DNA of 64,000 nucleotides from Embiotoca jacksoni (GCA_022577435.1 JAKOON010000020.1:10755324-10819323); one strand, 5' to 3'. Counted from the first letter of the stretch, positions 51,625-63,483 are shown. Numbers and translations are program-made. Notes: generated by a model from the letters alone, not told the origin.

Positions 51625-52680
51625 TGTTCCAGATATTCCATCCTTCAAATGAAATAATCAGAGAAGGAAAAATCCTTTTTTTTTATTTATTTATTTTTTT
51701 TTATCAATCTGCTCACAACTTACATCTGAACTGGAGCCATGAAGGTTCAGATGTGGTACACGTTACCTCATTTTAAATCACCAGCCAACCACTATACTCT
51801 ACATAATCTGTTATATTACTGCATGAGCCAATAGAAATGATCCTGTGCATTTGTTGCCCTTGGCAAAAAAAAGGCCTTCATTTAGTGATTAGTTGATCTC
51901 AGCGTGTCACATTGATACAGAACAATGATTAAAAAAAGATCCTAAAATATGCCTGGACAGCTGTGGTTAAACATCTGACCACGTCCAACTATAACAGCGT
52001 CAACCTCAAGAGGAATAAATGTTAGTTCGGCACACAGGGAACCAAAGGGAAAACCCTTTGCTCCTGACAAGGAACACCTGTCTGAGTGAGTGTATACTCT
52101 GGAATGAGTGTAAGCCTCTGGGACAGAGGGAGGAGAGCATGTGAGTGAGTGACTGAGTGCATGTGTGTCTGTCTGTGTACAAAATCTGTGCAAATATAGT
52201 CGGGGTCAAAAATGAGCCCAAAGTAAACTTAAATTAGAGATCAAACTTTCCATTGTAATGCGCACTTGGGTCAGGACTCAGACTGCACGCACACACACAC
52301 ACACACACACTGATCCACTTCCGCCCGCACAAATCCAACACTTCTCTCTCCCCTCCCACAGCTTTCCCTTTCCCTGCCTGGCTGCTCCGCCGGCTGGCTG
52401 ACGAGCTGTGCTGCCTGGCTCGGTGGCGGTTGCCCTGTCTATCAGTCTATTTCCAGGCTCAGGGCCCAGCGCCGAGGCAGGCAGTCAGTCAGGCGGTGTG
52501 GTGGAGGGCAGAGGGGTTGATGCGTGTGTCAGAGAGGCGCTCTCCCACATTCCCTCGGCGGCTGGCAGCAAGCCGGGCCTGCGGAGGGGGGTTCGCCTCT
52601 TTCTCACGACCTCTCAGGTTCCTGCGCTCATCTGGGAGCTATTCATTTCCTGCCAGAAAACAGCCTTCCCCTGCAACTGC
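51625..52680. other. Intergenic sequence
   Basis: No gene seen; a short (CA)n lies at about 52290-52310, then GC-rich sequence with open but featureless frames. Confidence 0.45.
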
Positions 52681-52683
52681 AGG

Positions 52684-52766
52684 AGGGTGGGAGGGGAGGG
52701 GGTGAGGGGGGCCAACGGGATGGGGGGTGGGGGTGGGGGGTGGGGGGTGGAGGAAGAAGGGGAGGG
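52684..52766 (+). repeat. G-rich tract, quadruplex-capable
   Basis: Many runs of three to six G with short spacers on the plus strand. Confidence 0.8.
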
Positions 52767-52769
52767 AGA

Positions 52770-53367
52770 GGAGTTTGGCTTCAAAATGAGTCCAGGGCTT
52801 GGTACAGCAAGCCCTGGGCTTAAATCATAAAGCTCTCGCTTGTCTGGGCTGCAATCAAAGACAGCCCCAGTGATGGGCCAGGAGAGAGAGGGAGAGAGAG
52901 AAAGAAGGACTATGAGGGAGAGAGAGAGGGAGAGTGGACCATATGGTAGCACTTAGGGAGCCAAGGAGGAAGCAGAGGGGCTTTTTTTTTTTCCCCCTCT
53001 TTTCGCTCCCTGCATGCACGCGGAGTGTGGGAAAAGTTAATGGACACGCATGGCAGCTAACCCCCCGGTCGTGTTGTGACATGTGTGCGGTCACTCCAGC
53101 AGCTCGGCCACTGCACTGGGTAATTGGAGAGGCTCGTAAAGCTGTTCTCCAGAGAGGAAGAGACCGCTGAAGATGTCGGTGGGTGGGGCAGGAAAGGAGG
53201 AAAAGGGGGAACGGCGGTGAGGCAGGGTGGGAGGGCTCAGCAGCTGGGTGTTGTCCGGGTCACACCACGTGCCTCCCAGACGTCCAGTGTCCAGCTGTGG
53301 CCCCAGGGCTCAGGGCAGGAAGCTTGACATTGGTGCGAGCGCAGCTGGAATGCTGTGGGAACGTTTT

Positions 53368-53369
<2 letters not shown>
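52770..53369. other. Intergenic sequence
   Basis: GA-rich, then GC-rich; no gene seen. TGTGGGAA octamers lie at 53026-53033 and 53354-53361. Confidence 0.45.

Positions 53370-53441
<72 letters not shown>
53370..53441. repeat. (TG)n microsatellite
   Basis: About 72 bp of uninterrupted TG. Confidence 0.98.
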
Positions 53442-53442
<1 letters not shown>

Positions 53443-53444
53443 TG

Positions 53445-55135
53445 CGAGTGTAAGTGCTCGTGTTGAAAAGCTCTGACTCACAGGAGGCCATCTCTTACCC
53501 GGTGTGGCAAGCTTTTCCTTAAACACCTCCCTATTTAACTCCCCACAACCTCACCTATCGTGCCCTTTGGCCAGGCATGTCCTCACCCAGCAGCCTCCAT
53601 AATCACACACACAAAACGGATGCACGCACAGGCACGAGCACACACATGGCTTCGATCAAACATGGATGCATGGCCCCCTGTAAAAAGGTGTGATGGAAAT
53701 TCAAAATGATGGCACTTATCCACACTTTGTGCCTCTTAGCACACTGATAATTGCGAACACCTGCACCCCCCTCCCCGCACACACCTCCTTCAAAGAAAGG
53801 CCACACTCAGATAGCTGGAGGGGGCATACACACCTGGGCAGAGCAGAGCGCTACCACATGGCTCGGTGGCGATGTGTTTAACATGTCCTTTTGCTGTCAA
53901 CCCCCCCTGGCATCAAGGAACTCCCTCAGCTCTGATTAAAGACACAGCCCTCGGGCTCCTCTCTGCTCCACACTGTCAGGAGATTAATGCTGTTGCTGAT
54001 GTGAAAGCTGCCTAAACAGCGGAAATCCTCATAATGAGGATTTTTCTTTTAGGGACTTGATCACGTCAAATTGTGGTTGTTGGGTAATCTCCTCTTTAGA
54101 AAGGTTTGAGGTGAAAGAGCAACTGCTTCTTTGCCTCTATAAGTGACCGTTCAGCTTCGTATCACAATAAAACGTGCTCAAAATATTCAAACAAAAAAAT
54201 TCATTTTAGATAACAACGACATCAGTTTTGATCAAGCCCTGCAGCGATGTTCTTCCAAGTCAATTCGCTCACAAACACAACCTCAACACAAAACACAAAC
54301 CTCCAATGTCTTCACTTGTGAAACAACAATTAGGCTATTTCCGTTTCCTTAACTATCTCTTGCATTAGACAAAGGCTAAGCACAGTTTCACGATGAGACA
54401 ACAACACATCAGCAGCCATTCGTGCTCCACTCCATTGATCTGCCGCCATCAATCAGATTGCAATATACTTCTCCGCTGCTAGATGGCGTAAGTGACCTCT
54501 GTAAAGCTCCAGTTTCCGCAGGGAAAGGCCAAACAGCTGGGCTTTCAGTGAGCACCAACAGATAATCTTGTTGCCGTGTCTTGATAAATTACAGCACCGC
54601 TGTCTGCTGCCTTCCTCACTTATTTCGATAATAAAAATTACAATTAGGCCACAGTTTACGAACAGTCTGGTCCCGCGCCACTTACAGTGAGGGAACATGT
54701 TCTGTTTTGCTCAGACTCGGCACCCCCCGATATACATTTTGCCTCTTATTATAAAACACTTGAGTTTTGCACACATTGAACCAGAAACAATGAGGGTCAG
54801 AGGACGGTGGACCCGTCCCAACAAAACGTATTTTTCTTTTATGTTCGAGCAAAGTATTATTACTGATAATGGCGAAATAAGTTTAGGTTTTAAAAACAGT
54901 CCATATCAATTTCAGAAGTTATAAGCCAATTGTTGATTTCATGTGTAGACATCCCACTCAATAGAAAGTCATTTTGAAAAACTGAGTGGAAGTTTCTGAT
55001 GGCCACAACTCGGTGCTGCTTTCACACACATAACGGCGACTCGTCTGAGCACCAAATAAACTATATTGACACGCCGAAAAGTGGAATACGTTCAATCCAT
55101 CAATGAGTAGATCACGTTGTTTCCCCAACAAATAA
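53445..55135. other. Sequence downstream of her6
   Basis: No gene seen. The part at about 54400-54720 is complex and repeat-free and could hold a regulatory element, but I have no direct support for one. Confidence 0.45.
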
Positions 55136-55139
55136 GGCA

Positions 55140-55459
55140 GGGACATGTTTTTAATATCTTTACAAATTTATTTGTCTTCCAAAACGAAGAACATCATAAG
55201 AGCATTGAACATATCTTTGGCATCACACAGTAAAAAAAAGACAACTCAAATATATAAAAAAAATGCAGTGAACGGACTTCCACAATACAAATCCCATTTC
55301 AATATGAACTTTACTCCCTTGTTAGCTGTACAAATATAGTGCATACTCTTTCCATTATACAAGAAAAAAACCGAAATAAAAAAAACAACTTTCTACCATT
55401 GAACAAAGAGAGAACTAGTAAGCGTCATTTTAAAGTCTCTGTGGTTACATCTCCACTAT
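55140..55459 (-). other. her6: her6 3' UTR with probable poly(A) signal
   Basis: This is the sequence directly downstream of the her6 stop codon. An AATAAA hexamer lies on the minus strand at 55172-55167, about 290 nt after the stop, so cleavage is expected near 55140-55155. The UTR is AT-rich, as expected for a short-lived oscillator mRNA. It carries CCAAAGA (55220-55214, minus strand), which matches a 7mer-A1 seed site for miR-9. The transcript end is inferred; a second AATAAA-like stretch at about 55376 is on the plus strand and is not used. Confidence 0.7.
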
Positions 55460-56755
55460 TCACCAAGGTCGCCACACTGAATCCGTGTTGCCTGACGGGG
55501 CTCCGGGGGAAACCGCAGCCGGGACAGGCACCGGCGTGCTGACGTTGTTGGCGTACACGGGAATAACGGGGCCGTTAGGCGCAAACGCCGCGTTGGGTAT
55601 GAGGAAAGCAAACTGTCCGTCTGTGGCAGGCACAATCTGGAAACCGCCGTACACTTTGGTGGCGTCTGAAGGTAAACTGGCGGGCGAGGAGCCTCCTTTA
55701 CAAGACACCGGGTTCATGGGCAAGACCTGCGGAGACGAGCTGGGGATCTGCACCATGGACTGGCCGAAGGAGGGATGTGTTGGCCCGGCGTTGGAGGGGT
55801 GTTGGTGCTGATGCTGGCTGGGATAGTTCATGGCGTTGATCTGGGTCATGCAGTTGGCCAAGTGGCCGAGGAGCCGCGTCCTGACCTCGGTGTTGACACC
55901 CTCGCAGGTGGAGAGGAAGCGGGTGACTTCATTCATGCATTCACTGAATCCGGCGCGATATTTTCCCAAGACAGTGGGGTCGGTGTTCAGAGCAGCTGCA
56001 GAGAACACGGAAAGGGATCTCTAAGTCAGGTGCACTTTTTAAAAAAAAAAATTATTATTCTGTTAAATGTGTGAAAGTCTGTACAAAATTAAGAAGGACG
56101 ATCTTGAAGCGCGTTTGTTAAACCAGCCCAGATCACGATCTAAACGCACAGCTAAAGACAGATTAGTCCAAGAAATGGAATTTTACCGGTCATCTGAGCC
56201 CTCTGAAGGTTCCGGAGATGCTTCACCGTCATCTCCAGGATGTCCGCCTTCTCCAGTTTGGAGTGTCTGGAGCTCTGAGGGAGCGGAAAACACACACATG
56301 GTTAGGATTACGCGCTCACCTCCTTACCGTTTCCCAGCGGTAGTTTGGAAATCTATTAATAGCAGGGACGACGACCGAGTACTTACATCTTTTTTGAGAG
56401 CATCCAGGATGAGAGTTTTCAGCTGTCCCAAGCTCTCGTTGATTCTGGCTCTTCTCCTCTTTTCCATTATTGGCTTCGAGGACTAAAAGTAAAAACGAAA
56501 TTGACACAAACTGTTAAAAATCCTGTCTTGTCTCTCGTGTGTACAAGCTGAAATCCTTGCTTTGTGCAAAATTGTGTCCAAAAATGAATATGAAGCTTTA
56601 GATGGCAGTGACAGATACATGTCTCCTAATATAAGCTCAATACCAACCTTTCTATGTTCCGAGGCTGTCTTGGGTTTATCGGGGGTTGTGTTCATGCTTG
56701 CCGGGGTTGCAGCAACCGGAGAGGAGGAGGTTTTTTCCATCATATCGGCAGGCAT
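55460..56755 (-). CDS. her6: Hes1/Her6 bHLH-Orange transcriptional repressor, 4 exons
   Basis: This is the fish orthologue of HES1, a nuclear repressor that acts downstream of Notch, binds N-box and class C E-box DNA, and recruits Groucho/TLE. Coding exons on the minus strand are 56755-56648, 56482-56387, 56274-56187 and 55995-55460. All introns are short (165, 112 and 191 nt) with GT-AG ends. The joined frame is 828 nt, or 275 residues plus stop. Residues 1-36 are the HES1-type leader starting MPADMMEK. The bHLH spans about 37-95, with the family's proline in the basic region (Pro40, SSKPIMEKRRRARIN). The Orange domain is about 110-145 (YRAGFSECMNEV). A Pro/Ser-rich part follows, and the protein ends exactly in WRPW (272-275) without the two-residue tail of mammalian HES1. 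The leader and the C-terminal half fit Hes1/Her6 better than Her9/Hes4. Exon joins are inferred from the sequence, but every join keeps frame and family alignment. Confidence 0.97.
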
Positions 56756-56975
56756 CTTCTTTTATTAGAAATATCCCACAAAACCACAGCAAATTACGGT
56801 CCACTTATGCAGGGGAAAATTGGGGGGGGGGTGGGTGAATATTTTCAGCTTGAGATATTCACAAGTCCTTTCTGCGTCAAAAGAAAAGAAATCCTGAGAT
56901 GTGTATCAAGTTAAAATCCGTCAGAGCGATGCGCAGCGGCAGCGGCTACCAGGAGCGGATGCAGTCTCTCTGTTG
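56756..56975 (-). other. her6: her6 5' UTR (inferred)
   Basis: This lies between the predicted start site, about 25-30 nt past the TATA box, and the her6 ATG at 56755. It includes a ten-base C run in the mRNA sense (56831-56822) and no exon-like frame. The initiating ATG is the one that gives the canonical MPAD start of HES1 proteins. The exact start site is not visible from sequence alone. Confidence 0.55.
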
Positions 56976-56995
56976 GGCTCTCCGCGTGTGGCTTG

Positions 56996-57003
56996 TATTT
57001 ATA
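56996..57003 (-). promoter_or_regulatory. her6: her6 TATA box
   Basis: TATAAATA reads 57003 to 56996 on the minus strand, about 240 nt before the ATG and 23 bp downstream of the RBPJ paired site. Its position and the neighbouring motifs resemble the TATA-containing HES1 core promoter of mammals. Confidence 0.8.
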
Positions 57004-57024
57004 TCTCGCACTGCACGCGAACGG

Positions 57025-57030
57025 CTCGTG
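57025..57030 (-). promoter_or_regulatory. her6: N-box CACGAG overlapping the proximal RBPJ site
   Basis: CACGAG on the minus strand shares four bases with the proximal RBPJ octamer. HES1 is known to repress its own promoter through N-boxes (CACNAG). A second CACGAG is at 57109-57114 (minus), and CACGCG sites are at 57014-57019 and 57087-57092. Their use for autorepression is inferred. Confidence 0.5.
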
Positions 57031-57058
57031 TGAAACTTCCCAAACTTTCTTTCCCACA
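57027..57058 (-). promoter_or_regulatory. her6: RBPJ/Su(H) paired site (SPS) in the her6 promoter
   Basis: On the plus strand CGTGTGAA (57027-57034) and TTCCCACA (57051-57058) face each other head to head with a 16-bp spacer. That fits the known sequence-paired-site rule (two inverted CSL sites, 15-17 bp apart), which allows two Notch intracellular domain complexes to dimerise. In gene orientation it sits just upstream of the TATA box, as in mammalian Hes1. It is the expected Notch input of this gene. Confidence 0.9.
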
Positions 57059-57069
57059 GTAACTTTCCA

Positions 57070-57162
57070 CCAATCAGGGCGAGGGACACGCGGCCCGAGG
57101 GAGGACGGCTCGTGGTCGGCGCCCTCCCATTGGTTGTTTGGCCACTGGAGCTGGCGGCCAAT
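57070..57162 (-). promoter_or_regulatory. her6: Cluster of CCAAT boxes upstream of her6
   Basis: Three CCAAT pentamers lie within 95 bp: plus strand at 57070-57074 and 57158-57162, and minus strand at 57129-57133. The first abuts the distal side of the RBPJ paired site. NF-Y-type boxes of this spacing are common in HES-family promoters. The surrounding 57060-57200 is GC-rich. Confidence 0.6.
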
Positions 57163-57199
57163 GGCGCACGGCCCGGGTTCAGGGCACAGCCGGGGAAAC

Positions 57200-57985
57200 T
57201 GCCTTCAGTCTTCAATCATCGCAGCGTTTACATATTAACAGTGGAGCCACTGCCTGGGCACCGCCACCAGGAGCGGGAAGAAGGACTTCTTAACCACCAG
57301 ACAGGCTCTATCAGCAGACGGTTCAATCAAATAATAACTACAATATATGCAAATGATTAGAAATACTACAACAGCAATAACAACAACTTTCTTCCCCACA
57401 ATCTTGACTTCCAACTCTTGTGGGCTGTGGTACAGAATTTAAGTGTCCTGAATGTAATGGCAACTGCTTAAAAAAAATAAAAAAAATTATATATCGTTTT
57501 AAAGGAAGTGGTAGCCAATAATGGCAAACAGGGTTTCAGTCACGTGCATTGGAGGAACAGGAGGGAGCAGTTTTGTCTTATCTTTACACCAAAGTTTGGT
57601 CGTGTTATAAATCAATAAAAGAAATTTAGGATGACAACTCATGACAACTAAAAGACACCACATGAGAATCCTTCCACATACACAGCACAATCATCATATT
57701 CCCAGAGTATCTTTAATTTGGCTGACCCTGAGGGAGGATGTGTGTGGGGGGGGGGGTTAAATGCGCACACTCCATTTCCACGTTACTGTAGTTTTCTGAC
57801 TCTGTGGTACAAATTTTGGCACTTAATCATCTGTCGGTGTTGTGAATGTGGAGCACGTGCCAGGATGTTTTATGAGCGCGGTGGTTGGAGGTTTGGCCGT
57901 CGGGCTGCCGGGGGGCCGCCGGGCCAGGGAGGAGGGTGAATGGGGTGAGGGGAGGGTATGTGGCGGCGGCGGCGGTGGTTTACAT
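57200..57985. other. Upstream flank of her6
   Basis: No gene seen. CACGTG E-boxes, which HES1-family and other bHLH proteins can bind, lie at 57541-57546 and 57854-57859. A GC-rich patch with GGC triplets runs at about 57895-57976. Confidence 0.45.
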
Positions 57986-57989
57986 TAGA

Positions 57990-58200
57990 GGGGAAGGTAA
58001 ATAGCAGCTGCTGTTTTAAAAGCCTGGGAAAACCACGCCTACAGAGAGAGCTGGATCGGGCTCCCTTATCGGAATGTGAGCCAGAGCAGAGATATTTCTG
58101 AGCCCGGAGAGCTCATACGATCACACCGATGCCTCCTCCTCCTCCTCCTCCTCCTCCTTCCCGCTTATGGCCGCCCCACAGCGTTCAAGGCTTTTTTAGA
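57990..58200. promoter_or_regulatory. Candidate her6 upstream regulatory block
   Basis: Complex sequence (TTAAAAGCCTGGGAAAACC, then CTTATCGGAATG) about 1.0-1.2 kb upstream of the her6 promoter, ending in a CCT triplet repeat at 58132-58158. Inferred from position and composition. Confidence 0.3.
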
Positions 58201-58640
58201 TTTCAGGTCATAATTTCATTTGCTTATCTTTATTGCAGATAGAGAGATGTAAGAAAAGACGAGCATAACAAGAAAGAAACAGCACCCGCAATTATGTCTT
58301 AAAAGTCCAATGAAGGGCAGAGGAGCGACATTTTTCAGATTGTGCAACTCCGGACACAAACAAGGAAGTTTGACAGACCTGAGCGCTCTGTAATATAGTC
58401 TGCCTTTCACCAAGTTTGAGTGTCTTCAAGTTTGAGGAGTCCTTGAGGTGATTATCACACATCCTTGTGTTCTCTTACTTCAGAAAAATAAAACAATGAC
58501 TTCACGACCAACAAAAGAGCGCTTGCTGTCTGATTCCCGAATTATTCAATAATACGAATACTTAATAATATCATTGTTTATGAGAAACAGAAAAAGTTAG
58601 CAATTTTTGTTGTTGTAAATATTCCCTCAATATTCTGGCT

Positions 58641-58663
58641 CCCCCCCCCCCCCCCCCCCCCCC
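58641..58663. repeat. Poly(C) tract
   Basis: Twenty-three consecutive C; length may be unreliable. Confidence 0.95.
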
Positions 58664-58669
58664 AAATTA

Positions 58670-59905
58670 AACATGAACCACGCGCAATGTTTGAGGCGTT
58701 AATTAACACGCCAACGTGATGAGTGAAAAATATTTCATAAAATGACTATTTTGTTTAAATTAGGATACGGTATTAAGCAACACTTCTGTATTATTTATTT
58801 TTGGAGTATGGTGGAGCTCCGTGCGTGCCTCTCCGCTGTGCTCACACACCTCCAGCTGCTGCAGAGACCGCGACACGTGGCGCGCAGGCGAACAGGGGAA
58901 GGCGCTCCTCTCGCCGGCTTGCCGCCTGGATCCGCGGGGCGTCGCCAGCAGCTGGCCGCAAGATTTTGAATTTGATAGGCAACGCGGAGCAGCACGGGAC
59001 TCCAGCTCCTCATCGGAACACGAGAGACGCGCAAAGATGATTTTAGGTTCTCTCCAAGCCTGTACTTGAGCATTCAGCGGTAAATTATAATGTCTGCAAA
59101 CCTACATGAGATCACGGCCAGCTGGTACAGCGGAAACAGACGAATCGTGTTCTCAGAAATGCTTTTATAATAGCTTTGTATACGACTCTAAACGTTTTAT
59201 TTTAGTGGGGCGACACCAAATAAATATTGTTGATTTCAGTTCCAGATTTCGGTTTAAAAAGAAATCTGGTTAAAAATAGGTTTACACTCCACCAGCTATA
59301 AAGTCAGAGTGAGTAAGTGGCATGTGGAGACATCAGTGAAACCACACACGCGTCTTGAGTGTAACTGCAAACTTCGCTCTTGGCAGGAGGAAGGCTGGTC
59401 TGTACATGCGCCTCCACCAGCTATAATCCTAAATATCCTCCATGCGCAACAAAGCTCCCTCTGTCAAACACATCATTAACATGTTCCATTGTTGTCAACT
59501 GCACACCTGAGTACATTTTTTTTTCTCGCACAATGTCACTGACAGAGTTCCAAAACAAATGTATTGACGGTCGGCGGGCAGAGTGGAGGTTTTGAAACGC
59601 GCTCCGCCTCGATGACTTTCTCACGCTCATGTTGCAAGAGCTCTCGGGCGCTGAACTGAGACACGGAGGCTCGGATCTGTCGGTCCCTCCCTTTTTCCCT
59701 GCAAGTTGAACACCTTATCGGGCGCACCTGGCTGCCGTCGGTCCCCGGAGTGTTACCTGTTGCTGTGTGTCGACTCCCTATCACAAGAAATCTGTGGGAA
59801 ACAGGCTGACTCAGTGAACACGGCTCTCCTTTGTAGAAGCGTTTGATCACACGTTGTTTAGAGAAACTTTGTCTGGCCAGGAGACAAAACAACAAACATG
59901 ATTAT
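58670..59905. other. Intergenic, CpG-rich patch
   Basis: 58800-59040 is rich in CpG with a CACGTG at 58874-58879. Open frames on both strands reflect GC content. A TGTGGGAA octamer is at 59793-59800. No gene assigned. Confidence 0.45.
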
Positions 59906-59912
59906 TTAACAT

Positions 59913-59913
<1 letters not shown>

Positions 59914-59946
<33 letters not shown>
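59914..59946. repeat. Poly(T) tract
   Basis: Thirty-three consecutive T. Confidence 0.95.
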
Positions 59947-59949
<3 letters not shown>

Positions 59950-60186
59950 TTGGACACTTCACTCTTCCTGTCTCATGCCCAAACCCTTTTCTTTCTTCAC
60001 CTTATCCTGTCTCTGTTTTATCTCTTTTTTTTTTTAATTTCCCCTCCTCATTTGATCTCCCTCTTCCTCTTTTTGTCATTCTTCTGCTCCCAGTTTTTTC
60101 CCAGGACTCATATCTTTATTGAGCCCTCTAGACCATGGACCTCCACACACTGCAATAATGCAATTAGGCAGGGAGATTGTGGGGCT

Positions 60187-60190
<4 letters not shown>

Positions 60191-60245
<55 letters not shown>
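60191..60245. repeat. (TG)n microsatellite
   Basis: 55 bp of uninterrupted TG. Confidence 0.98.
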
Positions 60246-60247
<2 letters not shown>

Positions 60248-60376
60248 GTGTAAGATATTGCGCTCACACAACAATCTGGCTGGCTGTCACCCCACTGCCC
60301 ATGCCTTAATGTGTAAACCATTGGTGACCGGAGCTGCTGCCAGCGGGTGCTCCTGATGCAACAAGGGTGACATGGT

Positions 60377-60380
<4 letters not shown>

Positions 60381-60448
<68 letters not shown>
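60381..60448. repeat. (TG)n microsatellite
   Basis: 68 bp of uninterrupted TG. Confidence 0.98.
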
Positions 60449-60449
<1 letters not shown>

Positions 60450-60451
<2 letters not shown>

Positions 60452-61735
60452 TAAAGCTTAAATGCCTATCCTGGCATTACTGGCTGGCAAGAAGAGTGGG
60501 AAGTATAAGCAGAAAGACAGGCTGTATCAAGTCCAGCCTTGAGGCATCATGCGGCTGTCGCTGCCAAACTGAGGGTGGCACTGTGTTGATACTGCCTGCT
60601 TTCCCAAGAAGCTGCGACACAGTGGCTGACTGACTGGACTTATCCAACAGTCCACACTGTGATTAGCATGGTCAACAAGTCACCAGAAAAATCCTTTCAT
60701 TTCCTTAAGAAGTGAGTGGCAAATGTGTGCACAGTCACTGCTTGTCGACAGCCGATGAACTTTGCAGTTCTGCTCGGAAACTGCAAAAAGGGAGAAGAAG
60801 CTCCTTGGAAACAGTCCCAGACTCCCAGTTCAACTTTTACTCGGAAGACCGCAGGAGTGAAGATACGAGCAAATGGTTGCATGTGCTATTATTTCAAATT
60901 CATTTCAACTGTTTCAGCATAAAGAAAACACATTAAAGTTCAGTGTTAGAGTTTGTTCTTGAGCCATAAAACACAAAAGTATTTTACCGAAGGGGCCGCT
61001 TACTTGCTTCACTCAGTCTTCCTCGGCAGATGAAGTTTGCTGCGTTGTCATAGAGATGAGACGCAGAGAGAGACAGAGACTGGAATATCAGCGAAAGAAG
61101 ACCAAAACATTTGCGTGAAAGCTGTCATGAAAGCTATGGTGAACTTTGAGTTCATGTTATGTCAAACTCTCCCATGGAAAAATGTAAAGATACAAACTTC
61201 TGCTGGCTGCAGGGGGCAGTAACTTTGACTGGTGGTGATGCTCAGCAGAAATAGCAATGTGCCAGAAGAAGAAGACAAGAAGACCTAAAATGAATGTAAA
61301 CAGTACCCTTGAAGTACACAAAGTGTTCTCTTTATGAACAACATTGAAGACACTCAGTGTTTGCCTTGAGAAGTACAAAGGGCACATTTGCCCTGCACCT
61401 TAAAAGCATAAAATGTTTTTTTGCCATCAATCATCAAGTTCTTACGTTTACAAATTGTGTGCAAAATACATCTGCTTACACTGACCTGTGAAAAACAACA
61501 CACTGTATCTACAATAGACCACCACAGAGTTGCATTTAGAGGCCTGAGCACCACCCACAATCAGTCATAATAGAGTGACCCGTCAGCCAAGTTGTGAGCG
61601 CAGGGTTAGAGCAAACAGAGGGCTGTGAAAACGATAAGCTCTGACGGCTTACAGAAAGCGTTGAATGATAGCACAGTCAGTTATTACTGATTTTAGAGTG
61701 TGTTAGCGAGGAGAGGGGGAGGAAGCGGTGCAGTA
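60450..61735. other. Intergenic sequence
   Basis: No gene seen. Confidence 0.45.
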
Positions 61736-61738
61736 AGT

Positions 61739-61749
61739 GAGAGAGAGAG

Positions 61750-61804
<55 letters not shown>

Positions 61805-61832
61805 GTGTGTGCGTGCGTGTGCGTGCGCGTGT
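61739..61832. repeat. (GA)n/(GT)n compound microsatellite
   Basis: About 15 bp of GA, then about 48 bp of GT, then CG-interrupted GT. Confidence 0.97.
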
Positions 61833-61834
61833 TC

Positions 61835-62190
61835 GTACGCATCATCCGAGTGTGGCGTGAATGTGTGTTATTAGTGGGAGTGGAGTAGGACCTGTGCTCA
61901 GCTGCTGTTAGCGAGGCCAGCCAAGGCTTGGAGAGCAGGATCAAAGCAGGGACAAAGAGAGAGAAGGAGAACTGACAGATCCTCCAAGCAGAGAGAACAG
62001 AAGGAGGAGAGAGGAGAGAGGAGATGAGATGAGGGGGCTTTGGAGGCTCTCCAGATACAGCCGGCACACATCGCTTACCTCCCCTCACACACACACACAC
62101 ACACAAACCGAGGTGCCTGGAGCAGCCTGGGAGCAAGGAAAACAATAAGTACAGTGAATGTGCTCACACTTTCTTTTTCCCATACGAGAG
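61835..62190. other. Intergenic sequence
   Basis: GA-rich; a short (CA)n at about 62086-62105. No gene seen. Confidence 0.45.
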
Positions 62191-62194
62191 ACTG

Positions 62195-62229
62195 TGCGCG
62201 CACACACACACACACACGCATACGCGCGT

Positions 62230-62307
<78 letters not shown>
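62195..62307. repeat. (CA)n microsatellite
   Basis: About 113 bp of CA with CG-rich interruptions near 62218-62230. Confidence 0.97.
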
Positions 62308-62309
<2 letters not shown>

Positions 62310-63482
62310 CCAAACATACACACAAAAAGATCAGCATGGGTCACTGTACGCCTCGCAGACACAGGCGCTGGGGTCCGTTTTGGCTGGCTAAAACAGAGAG
62401 AGAAATGTTTTAAGGCCTAGGCGCTGGGCTGTAGACCGGAGCTTCCCCAGACGGCTGCCACTGCCTCCCTCCACTTCAGAGACCAAGACTCTCACACTTC
62501 CTTCAGGGGTCTCTTTCTCGGCTCCGTGCCCCCCTGTCTCCCCCCCCCCCCTCCCTCGCTCAGCCCCACCACCACCAGCAGCCCCCCAAGCTTCCATCCA
62601 TCCACGTCACTCCTCCTTCTCTCTTCTTTCCCTCCGTCTGACCCACTCCTTTTTTCCTGATGCCTCCTGGAACAGACCAGAGCTATTTGCATGTGTGGGG
62701 GAGGCGGTGTAGCGTCGGAGGTCAGGGGGTCACGGTGAGTCAAACCCAGCAGCGGTGGAGAGGAAGCGGTTAGGGAGAGTACCAGCGAGTTGGCCCGGGT
62801 CTCTAGTTATCATGCCGGAGGCTGGAGCAAACTGGGAATATAGCTGCTTCTGCTGCTTTTTAGTGATGTGAGTGGGGGTGAGGGCCACTCATGCAAATGC
62901 ATGGTAACCACAATTAACTGGATGTTCTGACTGTGGACGTATTTGTGTACAGAGCTCAACCTGTCAAACTACAGACGGAAGATGAAAGATAGTGTCGGAT
63001 AGTCACGATTTTTACTGCGGTATATTTACACTGCCTCAGTTTTGTGAGGTATCAAGAGGTTCGGGTTCCATGGCGAAATATGTATGGATCACTACGTGTT
63101 TGCTAAAAGTTGCTGAGAGAAGAATCACTGGCCAAACTAGACTTATATTGGGACAACGATCAGTGTCTATGTGAGACATTTTTGATTTGTCTCAAAGCCA
63201 GTTAATCCAAAAATTATACAAACAAACACACAAAAAAGCACAGTTAAAACAATATATCTTTGAGCCACTGAACAGGTCGGCCCCTCTCTTTCTTTCTACC
63301 CATTAATCATCGGGTCCGCATTAAACAGAGTGGGGCAGAATCCCAGAGTGTCTCTTGTTTACTCTCAGTAAGCACTGGGACATTTGAATTACAGGTGCAT
63401 GAATCCTCCCCATTTCCTCATGAGGTGGCTGTTTGTTGACTGATGATAAGAAGGATAGCCTTTGAAGAGGCAGGCATGCTTT

Positions 63483-63483
<1 letters not shown>
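62310..63483. other. Intergenic sequence
   Basis: No gene seen; pyrimidine-rich at about 62460-62640. Confidence 0.45.

Noticed and set aside
52408..52830. Overlapping GC-rich frames on both strands
   Set aside because: They cross a G-rich tract with low-complexity translation in every frame.
55485..56074. Plus-strand frames antisense to her6
   Set aside because: Shadows of the her6 exons, whose minus-strand frame is certain.
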